A stretch of 64,000 nucleotides of DNA from Streptomyces echinoruber (GCF_014651135.1 NZ_BMWH01000004.1:310001-374000), one strand, 5' to 3'; positions 34,289 to 42,608 are shown, counted from the stretch's first letter. Made by a program: numbers and translations. The notes: generated from the sequence alone by a model not told the origin.

Positions 34289-35128
34289 TCAGTCCTCGTC
34301 GCTGGTGACCAGGAGCTGGGTGCGCAGGAGCGCGATGGAGCGGCCCTGCCGCTGCGGTGCGGCCGGCGCGGGCGCCGGGACGGGCGGCAGGCTGCCCATG
34401 AGGTGCGCGGGCGACTGGATGCCCGGTGCGCTGGGGCCGATGCCGATGTCGGCGCGCTGGGCGAGGCGGGTGAGCGCCTCGCGGGCGGCGAGCGGCGGCA
34501 GACTGGGGATCGCGGCGAGCAGCTCGCCGCTGCGCGCGCTGATGGACGTGTGCGGGTTGGCTCCGTAGGTGACGGGGCCGACGTCGCCGCGCTCGAGGTC
34601 GAAGGACTCAATGCGGTACTCGGTGTAGTCCGGGGACCACTGGCCCGAGGTGATGCGGAACATGAACGACTGCTCGCGCACGTCCTGGTCCTCGATGGCG
34701 CGCACCAGGTCCTGCACGTCGGTCCGCTTGGGGTTGAGCCACGCCCGGTTGCCCAGGCCGGTCTCATCCACCCAGAGTTCCAGGCGCCCGTTGCGGGTGC
34801 TCGCCATGGGCGTGCCGGCGTGGTTGAAGCGGAACACGACCTCGGGGTCGGCGGCGAGGGTCTCGTCGGCGGCCCCGGCGCTGACGATCTCGGTGTAGGG
34901 CCCGTACCAGTCCCACATCTCGTAGCCCTGCTCGAACACCGAGGCGTAGCCCTCGACCTGGTACCACTCCATGCCGTCGTCGCGCGTCACCTTCTTGGCG
35001 CGCAGCTGCGAGGTGAACCGCAGGTCGGGGCATTCGGGCCGGTCACGGGGGACGGCCATGGGCGTGGTGCCCGCGGCCGCGGACCGGGCGGCCGCCGCTT
35101 GTGCCCGCAGGGCGTTCATGTCGCTCAC
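34289..35128 (-). CDS. HK97-type prohead protease (S78)
   Basis: The 279-aa protein contains the catalytic pair His103 (FNHAGTPMAST) and Ser154 (DVREQSFMFRI), with WYQVEGYASVFEQGYEMWDW near the N-terminus and SFDLERGDVGPVTYGANP after the Ser. It cleaves the capsid scaffold during maturation. The GTG start overlaps the portal stop by four bases. A Pro-rich tail follows the domain. A 148-base gap without a gene separates it from the capsid gene. Confidence 0.9.
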   Translation of the reverse strand: MSDMNALRAQAAAARSAAAGTTPMAVPRDRPECPDLRFTSQLRAKKVTRDDGMEWYQVEGYASVFEQGYEMWDWYGPYTEIVSAGAADETLAADPEVVFRFNHAGTPMASTRNGRLELWVDETGLGNRAWLNPKRTDVQDLVRAIEDQDVREQSFMFRITSGQWSPDYTEYRIESFDLERGDVGPVTYGANPHTSISARSGELLAAIPSLPPLAAREALTRLAQRADIGIGPSAPGIQSPAHLMGSLPPVPAPAPAAPQRQGRSIALLRTQLLVTSDED

Positions 35129-36297
35129 GGTGTCTCCTGTGGCTGGATGACGATGGACGTGGTCTCGGCGTGCTTGACGAACAGGCGGTCGAACTCGGCC
35201 AGCTGCTCCTCGGTGAACGGCGGCAGGTCCTCAAGGGCCCGGGCCTCGGACGGGGCGAGGGTGCGCGAGTCGATGCGCGTCTTGATCACCTGGGCCCTCG
35301 TCTGCGGGTCCATGGCCAGCAGCGCGTTGCGGTTGAGCTTCACGTAGCGGGGCCGGGAGGTGAGCGTGCTCAGCGCGTTCTCGCGCCGGGTGACGGCCGG
35401 GCCCAGGCTCATCACCAGGAACTGCAGGTTGCGCTGCGTGATGTTGGCGTAGGTGATCGAGCTGCCGGAGACGGCGGCGTCGATCAGGTCGCCGGGGCAG
35501 TCGAAGAAGCGGGCAATGTCGCTGACGCTGTACTTCTTCGCTTCCAGCCACTCGCTGCCCGCCTGCTCGGCCTGGATCATGTCGTACTCCCAGTCCGAGC
35601 CGGTGACGAACACGTCCCGGTTCTGGACGGCGGCCTTGAAGCGCCGTTTGGTGTCGTCGGCCTGACCCTGGGTCAGGGTCTTCGCGGTGTTCTTCAGGTG
35701 CGCGCTCGGCACGGCGCCGTTGCCGAACCAGTCCAGGGCGAACTGCTGGATGGACAGGTACTCGCCGATCGACCAGGCCGCATACGCCACCGGGGACAGG
35801 CCGACGGGCAGGCCGGCCACGGTGTACTGCTTCTCGTGCCAGACCTCGCTCGGCTCGTACTCGACGCCGGAGATCTTGTACTTCAGCTGCCCCTTGCGCA
35901 CCCGGACGGTGACCTCGGACAGCGGCTGCAGCTCGATGCGGGCCGGGAGCCCGAGCCCGTCCCTCGCGGTGATCAGCCCGAAGTTGTTGCCCGCGCGGTC
36001 CAGGTCGAACTGGCTGGAGTACAGCCACTCCTGCATGTCCACCCGCGCCCCGCCCGGGGTGATCAGCACCGGCGGCTTGGGCACCTCGACCTGGACACCG
36101 TTGACCTTCCGGTAGACGTCGACGGGCATCGTGCTGATGAGGTTGGCGCGCAGCCGCAGGCAGGCCCACACGGCGCTGTGCCGCAGGGCGGTGTCGTTGG
36201 TCACCACCGCGGTGCCGGCGGGCTGCTGCGGCCGCGTCGGGATCAGCTGGTCCGCGCTCTGGCCCGGGGTGTCGCGGCGGGCGAAGAACAGGCTCAT
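35125..36297 (-). CDS. Phage portal protein (HK97 family)
   Basis: The 390-aa protein has TALRHSAVWACLRLRANLIST, PVDVYRK, FDLDRAGNNFGLI, VSDIARFFDCPGDLIDA and NITQRNLQFLVMSLGPAVTR, the standard signature of HK97-type portals (PF04860). It forms the DNA entry ring. Start ATG 36,297; it overlaps the small membrane gene upstream by four bases (ATGA). Confidence 0.93.
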   Translation of the reverse strand: MSLFFARRDTPGQSADQLIPTRPQQPAGTAVVTNDTALRHSAVWACLRLRANLISTMPVDVYRKVNGVQVEVPKPPVLITPGGARVDMQEWLYSSQFDLDRAGNNFGLITARDGLGLPARIELQPLSEVTVRVRKGQLKYKISGVEYEPSEVWHEKQYTVAGLPVGLSPVAYAAWSIGEYLSIQQFALDWFGNGAVPSAHLKNTAKTLTQGQADDTKRRFKAAVQNRDVFVTGSDWEYDMIQAEQAGSEWLEAKKYSVSDIARFFDCPGDLIDAAVSGSSITYANITQRNLQFLVMSLGPAVTRRENALSTLTSRPRYVKLNRNALLAMDPQTRAQVIKTRIDSRTLAPSEARALEDLPPFTEEQLAEFDRLFVKHAETTSIVIQPQETP

Positions 36298-36473
36298 ACG
36301 CCCCTGCCCTTCCGCCCGGTCTGCCGGGAGGCGAGCCAGGACCCGGCCAGCACTACCGCGCCGCTGACGGCGAGCGCTGCCCACTCCATCACCGGGAACG
36401 CCGCAGCGCCGGCCCCCGCCGCCACCAGCAGCAGCCCCGCGACGTCGAGCGCCGTCGTCATCGCCTCGCGCAC
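36294..36473 (-). CDS. Small membrane protein between TerL and portal, 59 aa
   Basis: Two short hydrophobic helices (VAGLLLVAAGAGAAAFPVMEW and AALAVSGAVVLAGSWLAS) and a basic tail. The GTG at 36,473 has GAGGGGG upstream; ATG 36,461 is the alternative. Such small hydrophobic genes between terminase and portal are common in actinophages; function unknown. Confidence 0.6.
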   Translation of the reverse strand: MREAMTTALDVAGLLLVAAGAGAAAFPVMEWAALAVSGAVVLAGSWLASRQTGRKGRGV

Positions 36474-36484
36474 GCCGCCCCCTC

Positions 36485-38026
36485 TCAGTAGACCGACTCC
36501 ATGACGTCGTAGTCGTCCAGCACGTGCGGCCCGCGGTTGACCAGGGCCCACCGGGCGAGGGTTACGGCCACGAACGGCGCGACGTCGACCAGGCTGTTCC
36601 AGCGATCCAGCACCCAGGCATCGCCCACTTTGCGCGTGCGGGCGCCGCTCACCGCGGCCGTGAGGTCGGCCTGGTCGCGGTGGACGGCACTGCCCTGGTT
36701 CATGGCGTCGGCCATCTGCCCGCAGGCCTCGACGAAGTCGTTCGTGCGGACGACGGCCAGGTGGCCGCGGTGCGGCCGCTCCTTGTCCTCCGGCACGGTC
36801 AGCCCCGCAGTGACCAGGTCGTCGATGAGCGACCCGGCCGGCGCCCCCGAGGAGGCGATGGCGACGACCAGCGGCCGCCACAGCGCCGACAGCCGCACCA
36901 GCGCCGGCACGACCCAGTCCGTGCCCGCGCGCCGGTCGACCAGCTCCAGGTGCACCCGGCCGTCGTCACGCTCGCAGGCCACGCCGATCGACGACCAGGC
37001 CCGGTCCTGCGAGACGTCGACGGCGAGCGCCAGGTTGCCGCCGGGGCGGGAGTGCTCGTCGACGAGCCCGGGCCACCGGTCCCGGGGCACGTTCGGGTCG
37101 GGCGGCGGCGTCGCCTTCCGCGTCCGGTTGAGGTACGCGCGGTCGAACTCGGCCGGGTCCAGCGTCTCCAGCTCGGCCCGGATGACGTCCTCGGTGACCG
37201 TGTGCCCCAGGGCGGGCAGCGTCGCCCACCAGGTGGCCGGGTCATCCCGCGGCATGTCCTCGGGGGCGAACCACTCGAAATAGGCGGCGCGCGGGTGCTC
37301 GCCCGTACGCCACAGCTCCTCGATCATCTCCCGGCCGGCCTTGCGCTTCTTGTTCAGGAACGCGGACTTCTCGGTGCCGCCGGCGGACGCCCACCACAGC
37401 TGGGCCATGGGCCGGGTCAGCATGGCCGGGGAGAACGCCTGCTCCAGGCGGTCGTCCTCGTGGGCGAACGCCTCGTCGATGATGCCCAGGTCCAGGGGCG
37501 GGCCGTGGCCGGCCTTCTCCGTGTTGGAGGTGATGCCGATACGGGACCGGGTCGCCCGGTGGATGATCGCCTCGTGCCCGTTCGCCTTGCGGATCACGAA
37601 CCGGCGGGCCAGCCGGGAGGCCTCGATGGTGACCCAGAACTCGTCCTCCCACCGCTCGCGCGCCATGCTGCGGGTCTGGGCGGCGTAGATGATCCGCTGC
37701 CGCTTCCAGGCCGCGGCCCGGTGCACCTTCACCGCCAGCAGGCCCTGTGTCTTGCCCTGCTGCCGGGGCACGGACAGGCCGACGGTGCGGTGCCAGAACA
37801 GACCGGTCGCCGGGTCAATCTCCAGGGCGACGTCCCAGACGTAGCGCTGCCACGGCATCGGCGTGAAGCCGAGGCGCTCCATCACCTTGGCCACTTTGCC
37901 GCCGAGCGTCGGGAGCTCCGGCCGGCGCGGCGTGCCCCACATCGGCGGGCACGTCAGCCCGTACAGCTCCCGGCACTGGTCGACGAACTCAGTCGGGGGA
38001 CGCCAGGTCGTCGAGGTCGTCGTCAT
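36485..38026 (-). CDS. Terminase large subunit
   Basis: The 513-aa packaging ATPase/nuclease carries Walker A SVPRQQGKTQG (residues about 85-95) and Walker B LDLGIIDEAF with the catalytic Glu at about 185. In the C-terminal RNase-H-like nuclease, LALAVDVSQD places the metal-binding Asp at about 337. Length is normal. The start lies 38 bases inside the upstream small-subunit-like gene, a common terminase overlap. Confidence 0.94.
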   Translation of the reverse strand: MTTTSTTWRPPTEFVDQCRELYGLTCPPMWGTPRRPELPTLGGKVAKVMERLGFTPMPWQRYVWDVALEIDPATGLFWHRTVGLSVPRQQGKTQGLLAVKVHRAAAWKRQRIIYAAQTRSMARERWEDEFWVTIEASRLARRFVIRKANGHEAIIHRATRSRIGITSNTEKAGHGPPLDLGIIDEAFAHEDDRLEQAFSPAMLTRPMAQLWWASAGGTEKSAFLNKKRKAGREMIEELWRTGEHPRAAYFEWFAPEDMPRDDPATWWATLPALGHTVTEDVIRAELETLDPAEFDRAYLNRTRKATPPPDPNVPRDRWPGLVDEHSRPGGNLALAVDVSQDRAWSSIGVACERDDGRVHLELVDRRAGTDWVVPALVRLSALWRPLVVAIASSGAPAGSLIDDLVTAGLTVPEDKERPHRGHLAVVRTNDFVEACGQMADAMNQGSAVHRDQADLTAAVSGARTRKVGDAWVLDRWNSLVDVAPFVAVTLARWALVNRGPHVLDDYDVMESVY

Positions 38027-38549
38027 CGTCCGGCTCCTCAGGCGCGAGGGAGCGCAGCTCGGCGAGGACCTGGCGCAGCTCCTTGGACAGCGAGTGCAGG
38101 CTGTTGCCGAGCGAGGCGGGGGCGTCCAGTTCGGTGGCCAGCCGTACGGCCACCGCGGCGAGCGTGGGGGCCGTCGGGTCGAGTTCCTCCAGGTCGCCGA
38201 GCGCGGCGATGTCGTCCAGGACCCGGGCCTTCACCAGCCCGGGCCCCGCGGCCTCTTCGTACGGGTCGACCTCCTTGGGCTCCTCGCCGTCGACGCCGGC
38301 GGCGCCGGCGGGCAGCAGGCGGGCCGGGGAGACCTCGAGGGCCGCGGCGAGCGCGACCAGGTCGTCGACATCGACGCGGCGCGCGCCGGCCTCGATCTTT
38401 CCCAGGACGGAGGTGCTCATGGGGCGGCCTGCCTCGGTCACACGCTCGGCGAGGTGGCGCTGGTCCCAGCCGCGGCTCTGGCGGAGCGCGGCGACGGCCG
38501 CGGCGACGCGCTCGCCGGCCTCGCCGATCTGGATGGCGCGAGCCGCCAT
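37989..38549 (-). CDS. XRE-HTH protein in the small terminase position
   Basis: The N-terminal 75 residues form a lambda-repressor-type HTH (AAVAALRQSRGWDQRHLAERVTEAGRPMSTSVLGKIEAGARRV). The C-terminal part (LAAVAVRLATELDAPASLGNSLHSLSKELRQVLAELRSLAPE) resembles the helical C-terminus of actinophage TerS proteins. It overlaps TerL and adjoins the palindrome-rich cos-like region. Best read as a TerS whose DNA-binding part is an XRE domain; a separate regulator is the alternative. Confidence 0.72.
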   Translation of the reverse strand: MAARAIQIGEAGERVAAAVAALRQSRGWDQRHLAERVTEAGRPMSTSVLGKIEAGARRVDVDDLVALAAALEVSPARLLPAGAAGVDGEEPKEVDPYEEAAGPGLVKARVLDDIAALGDLEELDPTAPTLAAVAVRLATELDAPASLGNSLHSLSKELRQVLAELRSLAPEEPDDDDDLDDLASPD

Positions 38550-38596
38550 GATCGCCTCCCCCCTGTCCGCCGTGGCCGATCCGCGATCATGGCGGC
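38542..38596. repeat. 14-bp inverted repeat around the TerS start
   Basis: GCCGCCATGATCGC at 38,542-38,555 and GCGATCATGGCGGC at 38,583-38,596 are perfect reverse complements. The left arm contains the TerS start codon. It is a candidate binding site for the HTH of TerS itself, or a translational hairpin. Confidence 0.7.
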
Positions 38597-38675
38597 CTCT
38601 TGGAGGGCCGCGGGGAGAAAAATGAAAGCTGGGCGCGGGGTGGAGAAGATGATCACCCTAAAAACCGGATCACGC

Positions 38676-38722
38676 CTCTGACCTGCACTTTTGCCCTTGA
38701 ATGACGTTCCTGTAGGTCAGAG
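38676..38722. repeat. 9-bp inverted repeat flanking a low-GC island
   Basis: CTCTGACCT (38,676-38,684) and AGGTCAGAG (38,714-38,722) bracket a 29-base segment with lower GC than its surroundings. This resembles the symmetric flanks of a cohesive-end site. Confidence 0.55.
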
Positions 38723-38735
38723 CACTGCCGCGCCT

Positions 38736-38761
38736 GCAGGCACGGCCCGGGCCGTGCCTGC
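38736..38761. repeat. 26-bp perfect palindrome
   Basis: GCAGGCACGGCCC followed directly by GGGCCGTGCCTGC, with no spacer. Such a long perfect palindrome is rare by chance and fits a dimeric protein site or a DNA/RNA hairpin in the packaging region. Confidence 0.85.
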
Positions 38762-38939
38762 CCGGTGCCGGCCGGGCCGGGCCGGACGGTGGCCCGGGCG
38801 GCCGCCGCACGTGCGCGGCGGGCCGAGGGCCTGCGTGATCGCTCGCTCTTGCTTGCTCATCGGCAACGCTCGTGCCCAGGGCACCGCGCGCCGCTGCGCT
38901 CCGTGCGGCCGACACACCACCGGCAGGGGGTGGGCAGGG

Positions 38940-38974
38940 GGGCACCCCCACCCGGCAGGGGGGTGGGGGTGCCC
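38940..38974. repeat. 14-bp hairpin (GGGCACCCCCACCC)
   Basis: Perfect arms GGGCACCCCCACCC (38,940-38,953) and GGGTGGGGGTGCCC (38,961-38,974) with a 7-base loop lie just downstream of the HNH gene. Possible transcription terminator for the early operon, or part of cos. GGCAGGGGG is also repeated directly beside it. Confidence 0.75.
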
Positions 38975-39023
38975 GGCCCTGCGCGCCGGTCAGCGGCGCG
39001 CGCTGCGCGGTCCGCCCTCGATG

Positions 39024-39314
39024 TCAGGGGCCGGCGTACCAGTCGACGGAGGTGATGAGCCGTTTCACCTCGGACAGCAGCTTGTCGCCCTTGTCGTTGT
39101 TGCACTTGCGGCCGCAGGTCGGGCAGCCGGTGACGCCGTGGATGGGGGCGAGGTTGTCCGGATCGAGGCGGGCGCCGCCGCGCTTGACCGGGATGATGTG
39201 GTCGACGGCGTCGGCGGCGGCGTGGCCGCACATGATGCACACGTCGGACTCGGCGAGGATCCGGGCCCGGAGCTTGCGGAACTCGTACGACGTGAGCTCG
39301 GAGCGGTCAGCCAC
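39024..39314 (-). CDS. HNH endonuclease, 96 aa
   Basis: The HNH core is visible: VDHIIPVKRGGARLDPDNLAPI with Cys pairs CIMCG, CPTC and CN, a zinc-stabilised beta-beta-alpha metal nuclease. Phage HNH genes beside terminase often stimulate specific cos cleavage by TerL. The GTG at 39,314 follows GGAGG with six-base spacing; an upstream GTG at 39,329 lacks one. Confidence 0.88.
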   Translation of the reverse strand: MADRSELTSYEFRKLRARILAESDVCIMCGHAAADAVDHIIPVKRGGARLDPDNLAPIHGVTGCPTCGRKCNNDKGDKLLSEVKRLITSVDWYAGP

Positions 39315-39462
39315 GGACAACCTCCGCACTCCGTTCGGATGATGTTGTGCTGATGCCGGGTCAGGATCCAGCTCTCGCCGTTAGGCTCTGAGGTTCCCCC
39401 CACGGTCCATGCGCGCCTGGCCCCACACAGGCGCGCTCCTGCTGATGTGGAGAGGGGCCATC

Positions 39463-40005
39463 GTGGCGACCTTCAATGTGCGGCCGGACATAGACGCGGC
39501 GGCCGCGAAGCTGAACAACACGTTCGGGTCGAAGCGGGAGATCCAGCGGCTCCCCGAGGTCCTGTGGGAAGGCGAGACGGTGGAGATGCTCGCCACCGGT
39601 GTGTACGGCAAGGGCAACGGCCTGGTGGCCATGACCAACCAGCGGCTGATCTTCCTCAAGCACGGGGTGCTGTCTCAGCAGGTGGAGGACTTCCCGTACA
39701 ACCGGATCAGCTCGGTGCAGTGGTCTGGCGGATTGATCATGGGGACGCTGATCGTGTTCGCGTCGGGCAACAAGGCCGAGATCAAGCAGGTGCCGAAGGA
39801 CCAGGGCCGGGCCCTCGCGGACCAGCTGCGGGCGCGTCTGGCTGCAGGCGGCGCGCCGGCGGCTCCTGCGGCCGGGGCGTCGGCGCCTGCAGGGGCGCCG
39901 GACGTGGCGTCGCGGCTGCAGACGCTGGATCAGCTGCGAGCGTCCGGAGCGATCACGGATGAGGAGTACCGGGACCGTCGGGCGAGAATCCTCGACAGCC
40001 TGTAG
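39463..40005 (+). CDS. PH-like (bPH) plus SHOCT domain protein, 180 aa
   Basis: Residues about 25-115 form a bacterial PH-like domain (VLWEGETVEMLATGV, GLVAMTNQRLIFLK, FPYNRISSVQW). After an Ala/Pro linker comes a SHOCT motif (LQTLDQLRASGAITDEEYRD). The GTG at 39,463 has GGAGAGGGG upstream. It is the only rightward gene between 18.9 and 53.8 kb, so it is independently transcribed cargo, possibly expressed in the lysogen. Function unknown; SHOCT often mediates oligomerisation. Confidence 0.8.
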   Translation: MATFNVRPDIDAAAAKLNNTFGSKREIQRLPEVLWEGETVEMLATGVYGKGNGLVAMTNQRLIFLKHGVLSQQVEDFPYNRISSVQWSGGLIMGTLIVFASGNKAEIKQVPKDQGRALADQLRARLAAGGAPAAPAAGASAPAGAPDVASRLQTLDQLRASGAITDEEYRDRRARILDSL

Positions 40006-40079
40006 GGCCTCGGTTCTCGCTGCCCGGCTCCCCCCCCGTGCGGCGGGAGCAGCGACCACCGTCCACCGGGCAGCGGGGG

Positions 40080-40325
40080 TTACGGGGCGCCGATGCCGAC
40101 CAGGCGCAGGGCGCGGCTGCGGGTGGCTCGCTCGGCGCGGGCGATGTCGGCCAGGGCGTACAGCGGTCGGCCCTGCGCGTCGAGTCCTGCGGCCGTCAGG
40201 TGGCCTCGGGCGACCCACTTGCAGATGGCGGAGGGCGTCACGGCGGCCGCGCCGGCGCTGAGTGTGCGGCGCCAGCCTGTGGCGAGGGCTGCGGCCTGCC
40301 TGCCGGTGTAGAGCTCGGTGGTCAC
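40080..40325 (-). CDS. MerR/excisionase-like HTH protein, 81 aa
   Basis: TELYTGRQAAALA and VTPSAICKWVARGHLTAAGLDAQGRPLYALADIARAE form a helix-turn-helix-wing typical of AlpA/excisionase-type DNA-binding proteins. The GTG at 40,325 has GGGGAGGGG upstream. It could be an early-late regulator or a recombination directionality factor. Its position 15 kb from the integrase does not decide between these. Confidence 0.65.
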   Translation of the reverse strand: MTTELYTGRQAAALATGWRRTLSAGAAAVTPSAICKWVARGHLTAAGLDAQGRPLYALADIARAERATRSRALRLVGIGAP

Positions 40326-40349
40326 GCGCGCCCCCTCCCCGTATGTGCC

Positions 40350-40380
40350 GCAGCCCCGGGCCTGAGCGGTCCGGGGCTGC
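40350..40380. terminator. Hairpin terminator candidate in the 40.3-40.6 kb gap
   Basis: Perfect 10-bp arms GCAGCCCCGG/CCGGGGCTGC lie upstream of the HTH gene at the boundary between early and late genes. The 281-base gap 40,326-40,607 holds no other gene; it contains this and a second hairpin and some lower-GC DNA that may hold the late promoter. Confidence 0.5.
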
Positions 40381-40512
40381 GGGCCGGTGCGCGACGTCCG
40401 GCGGTTGTGGCGCTGATCATCAAATGGGTAGTCAGTGGGCACACGTGCGCTACTGGCAGCATGTTGACGCTAAGTGAGGATCTTGTCCAGCGGATGGCCC
40501 GTAGAAGGGGGC

Positions 40513-40541
40513 GCCCGCCCCGGGGGTGGGTCGGGGCGGGC
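40513..40541. terminator. Second hairpin at the early/late boundary
   Basis: Perfect 9-bp arms GCCCGCCCC/GGGGCGGGC with an 11-base loop lie 67 bases after the last early gene. Probable end of the early transcript, or an antitermination point. Confidence 0.5.
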
Positions 40542-40607
40542 CGGTGAAGCGTCGACCGGGACGGTCGTCCGTGTGCCGGATTCAGTGTGCCATGAGGGTG
40601 TGACAGT

Positions 40608-41315
40608 TCACGCGTTGTTCCGGAGAGTGCGCAGGAAGCGGGCGGCGTGGTCGTCGTAGGCAGTGCGCTCCAGGTGGTGGCCGCAGGCCTCGCAGGTGAT
40701 GCCCCATTGGCCGTCGACGGTGACCAGGGCGAAGGACTGGCACTTGGGGCAGGGGGCGGCCTGGTGGTGGCGGTGGGGTACGGCGTGGGTGAGGTCGCGC
40801 AGGTGGGTGAGGAGGTCGCCGAGCTGGCGGTGGAGGTCGCTGACCCAGGGGTGGGCGAGGACGTAGGGCAGGTAGGCGGTGAGCCAGGCACACCAGCCGG
40901 CGATGGTGGCGCCGCGGCGCGGACGGGCGGCCTCGCAGGGCTGGACGTGGGCGGTGCCGTACGGGTCGCGGGTGACGGCGGGGTAGGTGTAGGCGATGTA
41001 GCCGGCCCAGCCGTCCAGCCAGGCGCGCAGCGGGATGGTGCCGGCGGCCTCCTCGTACGGGCTGCCCGCGGGGGCGTGCGCGTGGCCGGGGCCGAGGAGG
41101 GCCAGGACGCGCAGGTCGACGGGGACGGGTGCGTGGGCGCGGCCGGTGCCGCCGAGCCGACCGGCGGCGGGGCGGCCGGCGGGCACGACGAACTGCTCGA
41201 GCAGCGCAGCCTGGCGCGGGAGTTCGGCGAGCCAGGCGCGTAGCTCGTCGGCGTGCAGCGGGCAGGCGTGCTGCCCGTCGGGGGCGGTGCGAGGGCAGAT
41301 GGTGCAGGTGCTCAT
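40608..41315 (-). CDS. Zn-ribbon phage protein, 235 aa
   Basis: An N-terminal cluster (CTICPRTAPDGQHACPLH) and a C-terminal zinc ribbon (CPKCQSFALVTVDGQWGITCEACGHH) enclose a helical, Trp-rich middle. Similar proteins occur in the early regions of Streptomyces phages; function unknown. The ATG overlaps the upstream stop (ATGA). Confidence 0.62.
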   Translation of the reverse strand: MSTCTICPRTAPDGQHACPLHADELRAWLAELPRQAALLEQFVVPAGRPAAGRLGGTGRAHAPVPVDLRVLALLGPGHAHAPAGSPYEEAAGTIPLRAWLDGWAGYIAYTYPAVTRDPYGTAHVQPCEAARPRRGATIAGWCAWLTAYLPYVLAHPWVSDLHRQLGDLLTHLRDLTHAVPHRHHQAAPCPKCQSFALVTVDGQWGITCEACGHHLERTAYDDHAARFLRTLRNNA

Positions 41316-41845
41316 CGCTGGACCTTCTGGAGCAGGGCGAAGAGGTGTTCGATCTCGTCGGGGGTGAGGCGGTCCCACTCGCCGAGGGCGTAGCGCAGGC
41401 GTACGTCGATCTGCGCGGCGGTGGCGGCCTCGGTCCAGTGCTGGGCCATCTCGCGGGCCTCGTCGGGGGTGAGTTCGCCCTTCATGGAGCCGCGGGCGAT
41501 GTGGACCAGGGGGCGTCCGGTGCGGGCGCCGGCGACGCTGTGGATGCGCAGGGCCGGCTGGCCCGTGGGGACGGGGCGGCGGGCGCGGATGGTCTGGAAG
41601 AAGTGGGCCAGGGCGTGGTCGCCGTTCAGGCCGATGTCCTCGCGCAGGGCCGCCAGGAGGGCGACGTCGGTTTCGGCGTAGGCGGCGGCCGTCGTCAGGT
41701 CCCTGGCGGTGACCAGGACCGTGTCGGGGTGCAGGAGCGCCTGGACGGGGCCCCACTGCAGGAGGCAGGCCGCGTTGCCGCGGTCGTCGACGGTGGAGCG
41801 GATCCAGCACGCCGGGTTCTCGGTGGGCTCACTCGGAGTTGGCAT
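41312..41845 (-). CDS. Phage early protein, 177 aa
   Basis: Unrecognised. Visible parts are ACLLQWGPVQALLHPDTVLVTARDLTTAAAYAETDVALLAALRE (abridged view, residues about 26-69) and a C-terminal helical LTPDEAREMAQHW ... LTPDEIEHLFALLQKV. No membrane segment. Coupled to the next gene by an ATGA overlap. A 116-base gap containing GC-rich DNA precedes it. Confidence 0.6.
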   Translation of the reverse strand: MPTPSEPTENPACWIRSTVDDRGNAACLLQWGPVQALLHPDTVLVTARDLTTAAAYAETDVALLAALREDIGLNGDHALAHFFQTIRARRPVPTGQPALRIHSVAGARTGRPLVHIARGSMKGELTPDEAREMAQHWTEAATAAQIDVRLRYALGEWDRLTPDEIEHLFALLQKVQR

Positions 41846-41961
41846 GATCGTTCTTTCCGGCCGGTGGGCACCGGCCACAGCTACTGGCGGGTAGGGCTTG
41901 TCTCGCGCACGCGCGCGCCTGCGTTCCGCGCGTGCGATCGCAGGCGCGCGCGTGCGCGGGG

Positions 41962-42429
41962 TCAGCGGCGTTTGAGTGGCGGCCCGTACGGGGACTGCCA
42001 CGCCGGCCGGTCGGGGCGGCGCCGGACGGGCTGGCCCTTGCTGGCGGTGGCCTGCAGGTGCTGCGCTGCGTCCACCAGGCGCTGCATCGCGGCTGCCCAG
42101 CTGGCCACCAGCGGGCGGAACGCGTCACGGAGGCGCTGCATCATCTCGCCGGCCAGCGCGCGCACTTCGGCCTGGACGGCCTCGGCGTGCTCGGTCGATG
42201 TGCCGCGCTCGGCGGCGAGGACCGCGCGCAGTGCGGCGGCCCGGGTCAGGCCGTGGCGGTCGACGAGCCGACGTACCAGGAACTCGCGGCCGGCGGTCGG
42301 CACGGCCACGGGCCGCGGCGGCGCGGCCGCGGGCGGCTCCTCGGCGGGCCTGCAGCGCATGGCGTCCGGGCTGACGGTGCAGTCGGTCAGGGCCCGGTCG
42401 ATCTGGGCGAGGACGTCCTCCGTGCGCAT
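41962..42429 (-). CDS. Helical early phage protein, 155 aa
   Basis: Unrecognised. A short helical N-terminus (EDVLAQIDRALTDC) and Pro/Ala linker precede FLVRRLVDRHGLTRAAALRAVLAAERG, which may be a HTH, and a long helical region ends in a basic Pro/Arg tail. It lies two bases after the upstream gene in the early operon. Confidence 0.55.
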   Translation of the reverse strand: MRTEDVLAQIDRALTDCTVSPDAMRCRPAEEPPAAAPPRPVAVPTAGREFLVRRLVDRHGLTRAAALRAVLAAERGTSTEHAEAVQAEVRALAGEMMQRLRDAFRPLVASWAAAMQRLVDAAQHLQATASKGQPVRRRPDRPAWQSPYGPPLKRR

Positions 42430-42431
42430 GA

Positions 42432-42608
42432 TCACTCCTTGGGCTGGCTGGAGGGCGGGTGGACGAGCGAGGCCGTCTCTCCCTGGAACAGGAAGCGGCT
42501 TGGGGACCTCGAGCCCTGGCATATGGACCGCCGCAGTTCGGCTTTGATCGCTCGAACCATGGAGGCGTCAAGGCGTTGCAGCGCCTCGCTGATCTGGTCG
42601 TCGGTCAC
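42432..42608 (-). CDS. Small early phage protein, 58 aa
   Basis: MTDDQISEALQRLDASMVRA start, then a basic stretch. The GTG overlaps the preceding gene's stop by four bases. Unrecognised; accepted for its tight coupling in the operon. Confidence 0.5.
   Translation of the reverse strand: MTDDQISEALQRLDASMVRAIKAELRRSICQGSRSPSRFLFQGETASLVHPPSSQPKE

Larger units (their letters stand above)
38550..39023. other. Palindrome-rich packaging (cos) candidate region
   Basis: These 474 bases between TerS and the HNH gene hold no gene that I can support. They contain four separate inverted repeats (38,542/38,583; 38,676/38,714; 38,736-38,761; 38,940/38,974) and one less GC-rich island at about 38,680-38,720. 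HNH plus terminase genes flanking a structured non-coding segment is the arrangement of cos-type phages with cohesive ends. The exact nick sites cannot be read from sequence alone. Confidence 0.6.
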
